Assembly (NCBI GenBank): GCA_020442165.1
Contig: JAGRKV010000034.1
Location: forward strand, 124,001 to 188,000
Reading direction: 5' to 3'
DNA from: Hyphomicrobiaceae bacterium
Lineage (GTDB): Bacteria; Pseudomonadota; Alphaproteobacteria; Rhizobiales; Hyphomicrobiaceae
DNA: 64,000 bases
Shown: positions 38,939-48,385 of the stretch, piece after piece
Layout of the letters: each line of letters starts with the position of its first letter
How positions within the stretch are numbered: the first letter of the stretch is position 1
Notes under the pieces: generated by a model
Told to the model about the DNA's origin: nothing
What the model saw: only the letters and a program-made list of their open reading frames with translations
Database searches by the model: none
Program-made: the position numbers and the translations under genes

Positions 38939-41314
38939 ATGCCGCTGCATCGGACTTGGTCGCTCGGGGGCGTGGCGCTGGCGGTTTGGCTGCTGGCCAC
39001 GGGCTTTCTTGCGATTTCCGTAGAAATGGTCGCCATGACGGCGCCTGCGCATGCGCAGGGCGTCGTGCGGGAGATTCGTGTCGTCGGAAATCGGCGCCTC
39101 GAACCGGAAACGGTTCGGTCCTACATGAAGATTTCGGTTGGCCAGGCCTATTCTTCGGGGGCTGCCGATCGCTCGCTCAGGGCGTTGTTCGCTACCGGCC
39201 TGTTTGCCGATGTGCGGATCGACCGTGAGGGGGCGGCGGTGGTCGTGACGGTGGTTGAAAACCCCGTCGTTTCGCAGGTTGCCTTTGAGGGCAACAGCGA
39301 GGTCGATACCGCCACTCTGCAGAACGAAGTGCAGCTGAAGCCGCGCGCCGTGTTTACCCGCGCCAAGGCGCAGGCCGACGTTCAGCGCATCCTCGACGTT
39401 TATCGGCGGCAGGGCCGGTTTGCCGCTGCTGTCGAGCCCAAGCTTATCGAGCTCGACGAGAACCGCGTCAACGTGGTGTTCGAGATCGCCGAAGGCGGCA
39501 CAACCAAGGTCAAGGGCATCAACTTCGTCGGTAACCACGCCTTCTCCGATTCGCAGTTGCGCGACATCGTGACGACGACGGAATCGGGTTGGTTCGACTT
39601 CCTCAAGGGTACGGCGGTTTATGACCCCGACCGACTCAATCTCGATCGTGAGCTGCTGCGCCAGTACTATCTCAAGAACGGTTACGCTGATGCGCGCATC
39701 ATTTCGGGCAATGCTGAACTGGCGCCGGACGGCACGGGCTTTTACATCACTTTCGCGGTGGAAGAGGGTGAGATCTATCACTTCGGTCAGGTGACGATCG
39801 AAAACTCGCTGCAGGAAGTTCGCGTTGAGCCGCTTTATTCGGATTTGCTCACGCAGACCGGCGAAATCTACAATGGCGCTCAGATCGACAAGACGGTCGA
39901 GAAGCTGACACTGGCGATTGCTGAGCAGGGCTATGCCTTCGCTCGTGTCCGGCCGCGTGCGCAGCCAGACTTCAATTCGCGGACGATCAGCCTCATTTAT
40001 ACTGTCGATGAGGGCCCGCGCATCTACATCGAGCGCATCAATGTCGTGGGCAACACGCGCACGAAGGATCATGTAATCCGGCGTGAGTTCAGGCTGGCCG
40101 AGGGTGATGCCTACAATCCGCTGCTGGTTGATCGCGCCAAGAAGCGCCTTGAATCGCTAGGCATCTTCAAGGCGGTGAAAGTCAACCGCTCGCCTGGCAC
40201 TGGTTCGGATCGTGTCAATCTCGATGTCGAAGTGACTGAGCAGTCGACGGGTGAGCTGTCGTTCGGTGCTGGTTATTCGACGAGTGAAGGTGTGATCGGC
40301 GACGTTTCGATCTCTGAGCGCAACCTGCTCGGAAACGGCCAGTTCCTCCGCCTCAAGCTGGCGGGTTCGCTGGAGCGTTACCAGATCGAGCTGTCATTCA
40401 CCGAGCCGCGTTTCCTTGACATGAACCTGTCGGCTGGTTTCGACCTCTTCCACAAGGAAGTCGATCAAACCAGTGAATCCGGGTTCAAGAGCCGCAAGAC
40501 CGGCGGCACGCTGCGGCTTGGGTATCCCCTCGCTGAAGACCTTTGGATGCAGAACTACTATACGTTCTCGCGCGATGAGATCTTCGACGTGGCCAGCGGC
40601 GCGTCGCTCGCCATCAAGGATGCTTGCGGCGACACGGTCATGCTGGCGGATCAGGAGCCAAATTGCGCTCAGGAAGTCTATTATACGTCGCTTGTCGGTA
40701 CGTCGGTCACCTTCGATCGCCGAAATCACCCCAAGAACCCAACATCGGGATATTTCCTGCAGGGTTCGGTTGATGTTGCCGGCCTTGGTGGCGATGCCCA
40801 GTACGTCAGGCTCTCTGCTGAAGCGCGCGCTTACTATCCCATCACCGAGAAGATCACATTCGTTGGCCGTGCTGTGGCGGGCCACATCGAAGGCTGGGGT
40901 GGAGACGATGTTCGTATCCTCGACCTGTTCTTCCGTGGTGGTGAGACGGTGCGCGGCTTCGAGCGTGCTGGTATCGGTCCACGCGACTTGGATACGCGCG
41001 ATGCCGTGGGTGGCAAGACCTACTGGGCCGCGACCGCTGAAGTTCGCTTCCCGCTGCCGCTGGTTCCCGACGATCTGGGCATGAGCGGTGCGGTGTTCGC
41101 CGACGCGGGTTCGCTGTTCGGAGCGTCTGATCGGGCGAAGAATGCGGTGGGTGCCGATCTGGCTGACGACTCGACAGTCCGTTCGTCGGTCGGTGCATCT
41201 ATCCTCTGGAATTCGCCGGTCGGTCCGCTGCGTCTCGATTTCGCGAAGGTTCTGTCCAAGGCGAGCTACGACGAAACGCAATTCTTCCGCTTCGGTGCGC
41301 AGACGAAGTTCTGA
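38939..41314 (+). CDS. bamA: outer membrane protein assembly factor BamA
   Basis: 791 residues from ATG 38939. Signal peptide about 1-41 ending AHAQG. Five POTRA repeats follow (first VVREIRVVGNRRLEPETVRSYM), each with a G-N-x pattern such as INFVGNHAFSDSQLRDIV and INVVGNTRTKDHVIRREF. The C-terminal 16-stranded barrel of the Omp85 family includes LRLKLAGSLERYQIELSFTEPRF and the VRGFERAGIGPRD (VRGF/Y motif of loop 6), ending in FRFGAQTKF with terminal Phe. Inserts outer-membrane beta-barrels. Confidence 0.97.
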   Translation: MPLHRTWSLGGVALAVWLLATGFLAISVEMVAMTAPAHAQGVVREIRVVGNRRLEPETVRSYMKISVGQAYSSGAADRSLRALFATGLFADVRIDREGAAVVVTVVENPVVSQVAFEGNSEVDTATLQNEVQLKPRAVFTRAKAQADVQRILDVYRRQGRFAAAVEPKLIELDENRVNVVFEIAEGGTTKVKGINFVGNHAFSDSQLRDIVTTTESGWFDFLKGTAVYDPDRLNLDRELLRQYYLKNGYADARIISGNAELAPDGTGFYITFAVEEGEIYHFGQVTIENSLQEVRVEPLYSDLLTQTGEIYNGAQIDKTVEKLTLAIAEQGYAFARVRPRAQPDFNSRTISLIYTVDEGPRIYIERINVVGNTRTKDHVIRREFRLAEGDAYNPLLVDRAKKRLESLGIFKAVKVNRSPGTGSDRVNLDVEVTEQSTGELSFGAGYSTSEGVIGDVSISERNLLGNGQFLRLKLAGSLERYQIELSFTEPRFLDMNLSAGFDLFHKEVDQTSESGFKSRKTGGTLRLGYPLAEDLWMQNYYTFSRDEIFDVASGASLAIKDACGDTVMLADQEPNCAQEVYYTSLVGTSVTFDRRNHPKNPTSGYFLQGSVDVAGLGGDAQYVRLSAEARAYYPITEKITFVGRAVAGHIEGWGGDDVRILDLFFRGGETVRGFERAGIGPRDLDTRDAVGGKTYWAATAEVRFPLPLVPDDLGMSGAVFADAGSLFGASDRAKNAVGADLADDSTVRSSVGASILWNSPVGPLRLDFAKVLSKASYDETQFFRFGAQTKF

Positions 41315-41722
41315 TCCGAGGTGCGGGTTGCTGGTTTGAGCAGCCGATTGGTCACGATTTAGGAAGCGCTGGCGCAGGCCGGCGCTTCTTTCGTTCAGGG
41401 TGCCAAAGTTCGCTGTTGGCGACAGGCGAAGCTGGTGGCTTACGGAGCGCTTTGTGTTAGGTTTTGGCCCGCGCGCCAGGACATTGGATGCGCGTCTATT
41501 TTTGTTGGCAACAGGAGCGCGCTCTATCGTCTTGTTTTGATCGTGTTTTTCGCGCTGAAGCAGTAGAGATTTCAGCTAGACATGCTCTGGACCTGGATGA
41601 TTGCGCAGCGCTATGGCTGATGGGCCGGTTTGCGGCACATGCTGGCGCCAGCGCATGAAACACGACGCAGCGCGATGAACGCGTCGGTTTTGTATTCAGT
41701 TTGCTCCGGGGGGAGTTGGGAC
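41315..41722. other. bamA-lpxD intergenic region with a dispersed repeat
   Basis: About 408 bp. It contains the copy B repeat at 41487-41590. The rest has no gene I can support: the frame open from 41630 to lpxD is an upstream extension of lpxD without conserved sequence. No OmpH/Skp-type gene is present here, although one often lies between bamA and lpxD in other Proteobacteria. Confidence 0.5.
41487..41590. repeat. dispersed two-hairpin repeat, copy B
   Basis: About 104 bp, the most diverged copy. Left module GATGCGCGTC ... AGGAGCGCGCTC; right module GTGTTTTTCGCGCTGAAGC ... TTTCAGCTAGACATGCTC. Same order and spacing of the modules as at 28587-28688 and 61367-61473. Confidence 0.7.
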
Positions 41723-42799
41723 ATGCAGCATCCGGGCTTTTTCGATAGGGCAGGTCCTTTCAGCATAGCTGAGGTGGCGCAGCGCTGTGGTGCTGAACTC
41801 GGCGCGGGTGTTGACGGCGATCGTCTCATCAAGGACGTCAAACCGCTGTCGGATGCTGGTCCAGAAGACATTTCGTTTCTCGACAATCGCAAGTACCTGC
41901 CACAGCTTGCCGCAACAAACGCGGGGGCGTGCCTGATCCTGCCGGCGCTGGCTGCACGGGCGCCGGAGGGCACGGCGACGCTGACGACCAAGACTCCTTA
42001 TCGGGGGTTCGCGCTGGCTCTGCGTGCTTTCTATCCAGGTGCGCTGTGGCCGCGTGTCGGGCGGTCCGACTGCGCGACGCTGGTCGATCCCACGGCGGAG
42101 ATCGAGGAGGGAGTTGAGATCGAGCCAGGCGCGGTAATCGGTGCGGAGGCCGCGATCGGCCGTGGTTCCAGAATCGCCGCCGGGGCGGTTGTCGGCTACC
42201 GGGTGCATGTTGGCCGGGACTGCTACATCGGCAGCGGCGCGACGCTGGCTCATACCCTGGTGGGCGACCGGGTCATCATCCATGCAGGTGCCCGCATTGG
42301 CCAGGACGGCTTCGGCTTCGCAATGGGGCCGGGTGGGCACCTGAAAGTGCCGCAAATCGGGCGAGTCATCGTTCAGGACGACGTCGAGATCGGGGCCAAT
42401 ACAACCATTGATCGTGGAGCCCTTAAGGATACCGTCATCGGTGAAGGCACCAAAATTGATAATCTCGTGCAAATCGGGCACAACGTGTTGATCGGGCGAC
42501 ATTGTGTCATTGTCGCCCAAACCGGCATTTCGGGATCTACCGAACTTGGCGATTACGTTGTCATGGGCGGCCAGTCCGGAACAGTCGGACATATCAAGGT
42601 CGGGACAGGGGCGCAGATTGCGGGTGCCTCTCATCCCAAGGACGACGTTCCGGCCGGCGCGCGGTATGGCGGCACTCCGGCAAGACCATTGAGGCAGTGG
42701 GCGCGGGAACTGGCTGCGGTCTCGCGACTGGCCGAACGGTCTGGCAAAGACGCAAGCGGCGGTGGCCACTCCACCGATGGCGACGATAAGAGCAGTTAA
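41723..42799 (+). CDS. lpxD: UDP-3-O-(3-hydroxyacyl)glucosamine N-acyltransferase
   Basis: 358 residues; third step of lipid A synthesis. N-terminal uridine-binding domain ([18 protein letters not shown]), then left-handed beta-helix hexapeptide repeats, catalytic His253 in [11 protein letters not shown] and [20 protein letters not shown] 41723 follows a GGGGGGAG sequence (41708-41715). The C-terminal tail from about 335 is hydrophilic ([16 protein letters not shown]). Confidence 0.96.
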   Translation: MQHPGFFDRAGPFSIAEVAQRCGAELGAGVDGDRLIKDVKPLSDAGPEDISFLDNRKYLPQLAATNAGACLILPALAARAPEGTATLTTKTPYRGFALALRAFYPGALWPRVGRSDCATLVDPTAEIEEGVEIEPGAVIGAEAAIGRGSRIAAGAVVGYRVHVGRDCYIGSGATLAHTLVGDRVIIHAGARIGQDGFGFAMGPGGHLKVPQIGRVIVQDDVEIGANTTIDRGALKDTVIGEGTKIDNLVQIGHNVLIGRHCVIVAQTGISGSTELGDYVVMGGQSGTVGHIKVGTGAQIAGASHPKDDVPAGARYGGTPARPLRQWARELAAVSRLAERSGKDASGGGHSTDGDDKSS

Positions 42800-42869
42800 G
42801 GCTCGGCGATCGTTTCGGTCGGCGTGCCTGCGGTGTGAAACGCGATACGACGACGAAAAGAGAACATCG

Positions 42870-43370
42870 ATGAACGACGCATCCGACAAGCCCGTTCTTG
42901 GCACCGCAGACATCATGCGCGTGCTTCAGCTGCTGCCGCACCGGTTCCCGATGCTGCTGGTCGATCGCATCTACGACATGAATGGCGACGAGAGCTGTGT
43001 CGGTGTCAAGAACGTGACGATCAACGAGCCGTTCTTCAACGGACACTTTCCGCAGTTCCCGGTGATGCCCGGCGTCCTCATCATCGAGGGGCTGGCGCAG
43101 ACGGCCGGCGCGCTGTGTGTGTCGAGCCTCAAAGAGGACTACAAGGCGGAACTCGTCTATTTCATGGGGATCGACCGCGCCAAGTTCCGCCGCCCCGTGG
43201 TGCCTGGCGATCAGATCCACTATCATGTGCGCAAGGTGCGCAACCGTGGCCGGGTCTGGAAGTTCTTTGGCGAGGCCAAGGTCGATGGGCAGGTTGCCGC
43301 CGAGGCTGAGGTGAGTGCAATGCTCGCCGACACCGCAGAAGCGCGGGCCTTCGCGAGCAAAAATGGCTGA
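42870..43370 (+). CDS. fabZ: 3-hydroxyacyl-[acyl-carrier-protein] dehydratase
   Basis: 166 residues, hot-dog fold. [14 protein letters not shown] at 21-34, catalytic His59 in [10 protein letters not shown] and Glu73 in [13 protein letters not shown]. Works in fatty acid elongation, supplying acyl chains for phospholipid and lipid A. ATG 42870 after AAAAGAGAAC. Overlaps lpxA by 8 nt, so the two are coupled. Confidence 0.97.
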   Translation: MNDASDKPVLGTADIMRVLQLLPHRFPMLLVDRIYDMNGDESCVGVKNVTINEPFFNGHFPQFPVMPGVLIIEGLAQTAGALCVSSLKEDYKAELVYFMGIDRAKFRRPVVPGDQIHYHVRKVRNRGRVWKFFGEAKVDGQVAAEAEVSAMLADTAEARAFASKNG

Positions 43371-44169
43371 AAATTCCATCCATCCAACCGCAATCGTCGA
43401 GCCCGGAGCGGTGCTTGGCGAAGGTGTGAAGATTGGCCCTTATTCCATGGTCGGCGCCAACGTCTCATTGGGCGATGGCGTCGAACTCATTTCTCATGTT
43501 GTGGTTGCCGGGCGGACGACGATTGGGCCGCGCACGCGCATTTTTCCGTTCGCGTCGATCGGCCATCAGCCACAGGACCTCAAATATCAAGGTGAAGAGA
43601 CGACGCTCAGTGTTGGAGCTGAGTGTCTCATCCGCGAAGGCGTGACGATGAATCCGGGAACGGCTGGCGGTGGTTTCAAGACCGTCGTCGGCGACCGCTG
43701 CGCATTCCTTGCCAACAGTCATGTCGGGCATGACTGCATCGTCGGCAACAACGTGATCTTCTCCAACAACGTCATGCTTGCGGGACACTGCAACGTCGGT
43801 GATTTCGCAATCATCGGCGGCGGTGCAGCCGTCATCCAGTTTGCCCGTGTCGGCGCTCACTCTTTCGTCGGCGGCATGTCGGGACTTGAGAACGATCTCA
43901 TTCCCTATGGCATGGCGCTGGGCAACCGCGCATACTTGTCCGGTCTCAATATCGTGGGTCTGCAGCGGCGCGGTTTTTCCCGCAACGACATCCATAACCT
44001 GAGGCGGGCCTACCGGCTGCTGTTTGCGGCTGAGGGCACGCTGATGGAACGGGTGGAAGATGTCGCTGCCGAATTCAAGGAGCACCCGATCGTGGCGGAG
44101 ATCGTGGCGTTCATCCGTGCTGGCGGCAAGCGGTCGCTGTGCACGCCGCGTGATACGAGCGAGAGCTGA
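43363..44169 (+). CDS. lpxA: acyl-ACP--UDP-N-acetylglucosamine O-acyltransferase
   Basis: 268 residues; first step of lipid A synthesis. Left-handed beta-helix of hexapeptide repeats from [28 protein letters not shown] loop and catalytic His123 in [11 protein letters not shown], then the C-terminal helical domain with [23 protein letters not shown]. Start overlaps the fabZ stop. Confidence 0.97.
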   Translation: MAENSIHPTAIVEPGAVLGEGVKIGPYSMVGANVSLGDGVELISHVVVAGRTTIGPRTRIFPFASIGHQPQDLKYQGEETTLSVGAECLIREGVTMNPGTAGGGFKTVVGDRCAFLANSHVGHDCIVGNNVIFSNNVMLAGHCNVGDFAIIGGGAAVIQFARVGAHSFVGGMSGLENDLIPYGMALGNRAYLSGLNIVGLQRRGFSRNDIHNLRRAYRLLFAAEGTLMERVEDVAAEFKEHPIVAEIVAFIRAGGKRSLCTPRDTSES

Positions 44170-44181
44170 GGCGGTTTGGCG

Positions 44182-45549
44182 ATGGCGGGGGCCGCGCGCC
44201 GGATAGGTATCCTGGCAGGCGGTGGAAGCCTGCCGCGCGAGATTGCCGATAGCGTTGCGGCGCGCGGGCTGCCTTTGCACATCGTAGCGCTCGACAGCGA
44301 GGCCGATGCGGACTTCGGCCCCTATCCGGTCACGCGGGTCAACTGGGGCGAGATCGGCCGGATGGTCGATACCTTCAAGGAAAACCGGACTACCGATCTT
44401 ATCATCATCGGTTCGGTGAAGCGGCCCGATCTGGCCGCAATAAAGCCCGACCTTGGATTTTTCCGCGCTGCTGGCATGGTGCTCGGCCTTGTCATGGCGG
44501 GCGGCGACGATGCCGTTCTGCGCGGTGTCATCGGCTTTTTCGAGGGCCATGGCTTTCGGGTTGTCGGACCGGCGGAGCTGGCACCGGAACTGGTGATCGG
44601 ACCGGGCGATCTTTCGGGGTTGGGCGAGGAGGATCGCCTGACGGATGATGCACGGCTAGGCTTCGAGATCATCGGGGCGTTGGGTCGTTTCGACATCGGG
44701 CAGGCGGCGGTCATCACGAACGGCCATTTGGATGCGCTGGAGGCCGCCGAGGGTACCGATGGAATGCTCGTACGGCTTGCGATGCAGCGGCGCGCGCATG
44801 GTCAGTCCCTGGCATCGGGTGCCGGCATCCTTGTGAAGCGGTCAAAGCCGCATCAGGATCGCAGGATCGATCTGCCTGTCATTGGGCCGGAAACGGTGAC
44901 TCGGGCGCTGGAAGCAGGGCTAAAGGGTGTAGCGGTCGAGGCGCATCGGGCGCTGGCGGCCAATCGTGCTGAACTTTTCGAACGCTCGCGGTCGGCGGGG
45001 GTTGCGGTCGTCGGTATCGACATCGATCGGACCAGGGCAGCCGGTAAAGAACCAGTGTCTTCCAGGCGCTCTTGGACTGCGCGCATGCTGGCGGCCGCGA
45101 AGTTGCGTCGCGAGGCGCGTGCGATGCCATTGCAGAAACTAGGCCGCCACAACGTGCCGCCACGCAGCGCGCGCGATATCCTCAAGGGGTATGATGTCGT
45201 CGAGGCGATGCGAGCCTATGGCGGCAGCCGTTGCGTCGCCGTCGTCAGAGGCCATGTGCTGGCCGTTGAGACGGGCGAGGGCGTTCTTGCCGCGCTGGAG
45301 CGCGCCAGCGGGCTTCGGCAATGGGGAGACCGGCGGCTGCGGCGGCGGGCCGGTGTCGCTGTTATCGATGCGGGGCGCGACTGTGCAGTCGACCTCGTAG
45401 AGATGGTCGGACGTGCGCGCTTTGCCGGGCTTGTCGTTACGCTGCGCCGGTTCACGGCCGGGGTGCCACCGGAAACGATTGAGGCCGCCGACAAGGCCGG
45501 ACTATTCATTGCCGGGCTGATGGCCGATGACGAGGGGCGGCATGGTTGA
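44182..45549 (+). CDS. lpxI: UDP-2,3-diacylglucosamine pyrophosphatase LpxI with a duplicated C-terminal domain
   Basis: 455 residues, whereas LpxI is usually about 270-290. Hydrolyses UDP-2,3-diacylglucosamine to lipid X in lineages that lack LpxH. N-terminal domain about 1-130 (GILAGGGSLPREIADSV), C-terminal catalytic domain about 150-281 with GQAAVITNGHLDALEAAEGTD and the catalytic KPHQDRRIDLPVIG at 222-235. A linker (282-330) leads to a second copy of this domain at about 331-446: CVAVVRGHVLAVETGEG, VDLVEMVGRARFAGLVV, IEAADKAGLFIAGL. The second copy lacks the QDxRxDLP motif. ATG 44182 follows TGAGGCGG; stop overlaps lpxB by 8 nt. Confidence 0.93.
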   Translation: MAGAARRIGILAGGGSLPREIADSVAARGLPLHIVALDSEADADFGPYPVTRVNWGEIGRMVDTFKENRTTDLIIIGSVKRPDLAAIKPDLGFFRAAGMVLGLVMAGGDDAVLRGVIGFFEGHGFRVVGPAELAPELVIGPGDLSGLGEEDRLTDDARLGFEIIGALGRFDIGQAAVITNGHLDALEAAEGTDGMLVRLAMQRRAHGQSLASGAGILVKRSKPHQDRRIDLPVIGPETVTRALEAGLKGVAVEAHRALAANRAELFERSRSAGVAVVGIDIDRTRAAGKEPVSSRRSWTARMLAAAKLRREARAMPLQKLGRHNVPPRSARDILKGYDVVEAMRAYGGSRCVAVVRGHVLAVETGEGVLAALERASGLRQWGDRRLRRRAGVAVIDAGRDCAVDLVEMVGRARFAGLVVTLRRFTAGVPPETIEAADKAGLFIAGLMADDEGRHG

Positions 45550-46765
45550 ACCGGGAACGGGACGCGGGACACGGGGCGCTCAACGCAGCTACAAACTTTT
45601 TGTGGTGGCGGGCGAGCATTCGGGTGACGCTCTAGGCGCCAAGTTGATGGCTGCTCTCAACGCGCAGGCAGCCGGACAAATCAGCTATTCCGGCGTCGGT
45701 GGTGCGGGCATGGCAGCAGAGGGTCTGCCGTCCTTGTTCCCGCTTGCAGACGTAGCCGTGATGGGGCCGATGTCGATCCTGCCACGCCTGCCGCGTATCG
45801 TCAGCCGCGTTTATCAAGCCGTCGATGCGGCGATCGCTGCTGATCCGGACTGCGTCGTCATCATCGACAGTCCAGAGTTCACGCACCCGATCGCGAAGCG
45901 GATCAGGAAGCGGCGTCCGGACATTCCCATCATTGATTATGTTTCACCAAGCGTTTGGGCGTGGCGGCCTGGAAGGGCGCGCCGTATGCGGGCCTATGTA
46001 GATCATGTCATGGCGCTGCTGCCTTTCGAGCCTGGTGCTCATGAACGTCTTGGCGGACCGCTGTGTTCGTATGTCGGCCATCCGCTGATCGAGCGCTACG
46101 ACTGGATCAATACCCGAGACGGTCACGCGCTCGCCCGGAGACTTGGCATTGGTGACGGGCGACCGGTTGTGGTGGTCCTGCCTGGCAGCAGGGCGTCGGA
46201 AGTTTCGCGCATGATGCAGCCATTCGGCAAAACACTGGCACTGATGAACGCGCGAGGCGTCGTCCCTGAAGTGATCGTGCCGGTCGTTGAAAGTGTGCGC
46301 CCGCTGATCGAGGCGCAGCTTTCAAGCTGGCCGTTCAAGCCGCATCTCGTCTCCGGGGATGATGACAAGTTTGCAGCCTTCAAACTCGCGGACGCCGCCC
46401 TTGCCGCTTCGGGCACCGTGACCCTGGAACTGGCTCTTTCCGGTACACCGATGGTCGTGGCCTACAAGGTTGATGCGGTCGCCGCGCGGCTGCGTTTTCT
46501 GCTCAAAGTTCATTCGGTGGTGCTTGCCAATCTGGTCCTGGGCGAGAATGCGTTCCCGGAGTATCTGCAGGAGCAATGCACGGCCGCCCGGCTCGCAGAT
46601 GCTCTTTTGCCTCTCTTGGCCGATACACAGCAGCGCCGGGATCAACTGGCCGCTTTGTCCAGGATTCCGGATCGGCTCTTGCTGGCAGAGGGTACGCCCA
46701 GCGAACGGGCGGCCGGCATCGTTTGGCAACATCTGGCGGGTTGCGGTTCGTCAGCGCGACGCTAG
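45542..46765 (+). CDS. lpxB: lipid-A-disaccharide synthase
   Basis: 407 residues; joins lipid X and UDP-diacylglucosamine to the lipid A disaccharide. GT19 fold: VVAGEHSGDALGAKLM at the start, GVGGAGMAAEGL, VSPSVWAWRPGRARRM and LPGSRASEV, then ASGTVTLELALSGTPMVVAYK. ATG 45542 after GAGGGGCGG; ATG 45527 is in frame. Last gene of the core envelope block. Confidence 0.96.
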   Translation: MVEPGTGRGTRGAQRSYKLFVVAGEHSGDALGAKLMAALNAQAAGQISYSGVGGAGMAAEGLPSLFPLADVAVMGPMSILPRLPRIVSRVYQAVDAAIAADPDCVVIIDSPEFTHPIAKRIRKRRPDIPIIDYVSPSVWAWRPGRARRMRAYVDHVMALLPFEPGAHERLGGPLCSYVGHPLIERYDWINTRDGHALARRLGIGDGRPVVVVLPGSRASEVSRMMQPFGKTLALMNARGVVPEVIVPVVESVRPLIEAQLSSWPFKPHLVSGDDDKFAAFKLADAALAASGTVTLELALSGTPMVVAYKVDAVAARLRFLLKVHSVVLANLVLGENAFPEYLQEQCTAARLADALLPLLADTQQRRDQLAALSRIPDRLLLAEGTPSERAAGIVWQHLAGCGSSARR

Positions 46766-46999
46766 GCTTTTGTCTGCTGCTCGGTGTCTAGTTCGTGCTA
46801 GATTTAATCCCGCGACATCCGTTTACCTCCTCGACCGAGGGGCGCATCTCGCGATCCAATTGACGCGGGTGTTCTCGGTTTCTTTGCACTTCATCACAAT
46901 CGAGAGAGGCTTGCGTTGTGCCCGCCCGCGGTGCGGGTCTGGAGGCTGTTTGATCGTCACACACGTCTGTTCAGCCGTTCAATGCGAAAAGGTCAGGCT

Positions 47000-47365
47000 A
47001 TGAAGAAACTCACTGTGTTGCTTCTCAGTGCGGCGCTGGTTGCGGCGCCGATGGCATCATCGGCTTATGCGAAGAAGCCCCAAGGCGGAAACGGTCAACA
47101 AGGGCAGGTAGTTCAAAAGCCGGTCCAAAATGGCGGCGGCGGCGGCGGTGGCGGCGGCGGTCCGAAGGGCCCGAAACACGGCGGCAAGCATCATGGCAAT
47201 AAGGGCGTTGGAGGTGCGATTGCGATCATCGGTGCGGCGGCTGCCATCGCGGCTGCCAGCAGTGCGGAAGCCCGCGAGCATCGCCGTGAATGCCGTCGGC
47301 TGCGCTACCGTTGCGAAGATGGTAGCCGCTGGGCTTGCCGCAAGCATCGCCGTCACTGCGACTAG
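47000..47365 (+). CDS. small exported Gly-rich protein with Arg/Cys-rich tail
   Basis: 121 residues; signal peptide about 1-24 (KKLTVLLLSAALVAAPMASSAYA). Mature part: Gln/Gly-rich stretch, a run of ten glycines (45-54), a Lys/His/Gly segment, a hydrophobic Ala/Ile helix at about 71-88, and a basic tail with Cys98, Cys105, Cys113 and Cys120. No family recognised. Preceded by 234 bp without a gene and followed by its own terminator, so probably a single-gene unit. Confidence 0.65.
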   Translation: MKKLTVLLLSAALVAAPMASSAYAKKPQGGNGQQGQVVQKPVQNGGGGGGGGGGPKGPKHGGKHHGNKGVGGAIAIIGAAAAIAAASSAEAREHRRECRRLRYRCEDGSRWACRKHRRHCD

Positions 47366-47400
47366 ATTATCGCGACAAGGCAAAACGAACCTTTGATCGA

Positions 47401-47436
47401 ATATGGGGCAGGGGAATACCCTGCCCCATATTTTTT
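47401..47436. terminator. intrinsic terminator, convergent genes
   Basis: ATATGGGGCAGGG (47401-47413) pairs with CCCTGCCCCATAT (47419-47431) across a 5-nt loop, then a run of T to 47436. It separates the small exported protein from the convergent buf genes and can act for both strands. Confidence 0.9.
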
Positions 47437-47524
47437 GTCCGCTGCCGGGGGGGGTAATCGAGTTCGTGCGCGGTGGAGTAGAGCGTTGACCGCTTGGATG
47501 CATCTTGATTGATGTGCCGACAAA

Positions 47525-48382
47525 TCATGACACTGCAACATCCGTGGGGTTGCCTTCTGCGGCACTCAGCAGACCGCCGGTTATCCAAGACTGAACATAT
47601 GCGGCGACCCGCATAGGGGCATTGTCGGGATCGTCATACAGAGCAGCCATTTCGCACAGCCGGCCAAATGTTGTGCCGTTTTCCATCTCGTTCCACAGCA
47701 TCGCTTCTTCTGCCGCGATCGGTCTTATCCTTGGCACCAGGTCTTCGCGCCAAACCAGAAGCGGGCTTGGCGTCGCGCCCGTCGTTGTCTGGGGTGGGGC
47801 CTCTTCAGCATTGATTGCGTGCCAGATGTCATAGGCGTTTGTTGAGCACACCAGCTGTCTTGCCGAGGGGTGGCTTGTCAGCACGAGGCGAGGCCAGTCG
47901 TCCGGCTGGATGCGCGAAAGATGGCCCAGACCCAAGACCGCAGCGTCTGGCGCTGCGAAGGCTGTGTTCAACGCGCACTCGATCTCGGCCAGCTCCGCGA
48001 CTGCAGGGTAGCCGGTATAGGGTTTCGTTTGCCGGAGAAAGTCGGGAAGCGCGCGCGATACAAGGCTGGCGTTTGGCTGATGCGATGGCCGGTCAGCGAT
48101 ATAGTGGCGGGCCATATCGTCGAAGGCCTCGTCGCCAATGAAGCGGTGCAGGACAGGGTAATCCGCAGCAACAATCTCGATGAGGCGTGCAGTGTAAGCG
48201 TGACGATAGACGCCAAGCAGCACGTCGCGGCTCGTCCGCGTGCTATCGCGGAGATAATCAAGAATACCGTCGTCGCCAGCAAGGATCGCCTGCTGGAATG
48301 CATCCTGAAGGTCGGCGAGGCCGGTCGGCGCACTCGTGTGTGTGGTGTTGCGCGAAGATCGCTCCTTATTCAATGTGGCCAT
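47525..48382 (-). CDS. bufC: DUF2063 (bufferin BufC-like) protein
   Basis: 285 residues. The N-terminal DUF2063 putative DNA-binding-like domain (LADLQDAFQQAILAGDDGIL, VYRHAYTARLIEIVAADYPVLHRFIGDEAFDDMARHYI in parts) is followed by a mixed domain ending VAAYVQSWITGGLLSAAE. These proteins pair with DUF692 enzymes and, as established for bufferin and MbnB/MbnC-like systems, present the precursor peptide to the enzyme. Start 3 nt after the bufB stop, so translationally linked. Confidence 0.88.
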   Translation of the reverse strand: MATLNKERSSRNTTHTSAPTGLADLQDAFQQAILAGDDGILDYLRDSTRTSRDVLLGVYRHAYTARLIEIVAADYPVLHRFIGDEAFDDMARHYIADRPSHQPNASLVSRALPDFLRQTKPYTGYPAVAELAEIECALNTAFAAPDAAVLGLGHLSRIQPDDWPRLVLTSHPSARQLVCSTNAYDIWHAINAEEAPPQTTTGATPSPLLVWREDLVPRIRPIAAEEAMLWNEMENGTTFGRLCEMAALYDDPDNAPMRVAAYVQSWITGGLLSAAEGNPTDVAVS

Positions 48383-48385
48383 CCG

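Noticed and set aside
41630..41722. longer N terminus for lpxD
   Set aside because: The added residues are not LpxD-like and ATG 41723 has the ribosome binding site.
47100..47165. GGC repeat tract as a possible CRISPR or microsatellite
   Set aside because: It encodes the poly-glycine run of the exported protein in frame; no spacer-repeat order anywhere in the window.
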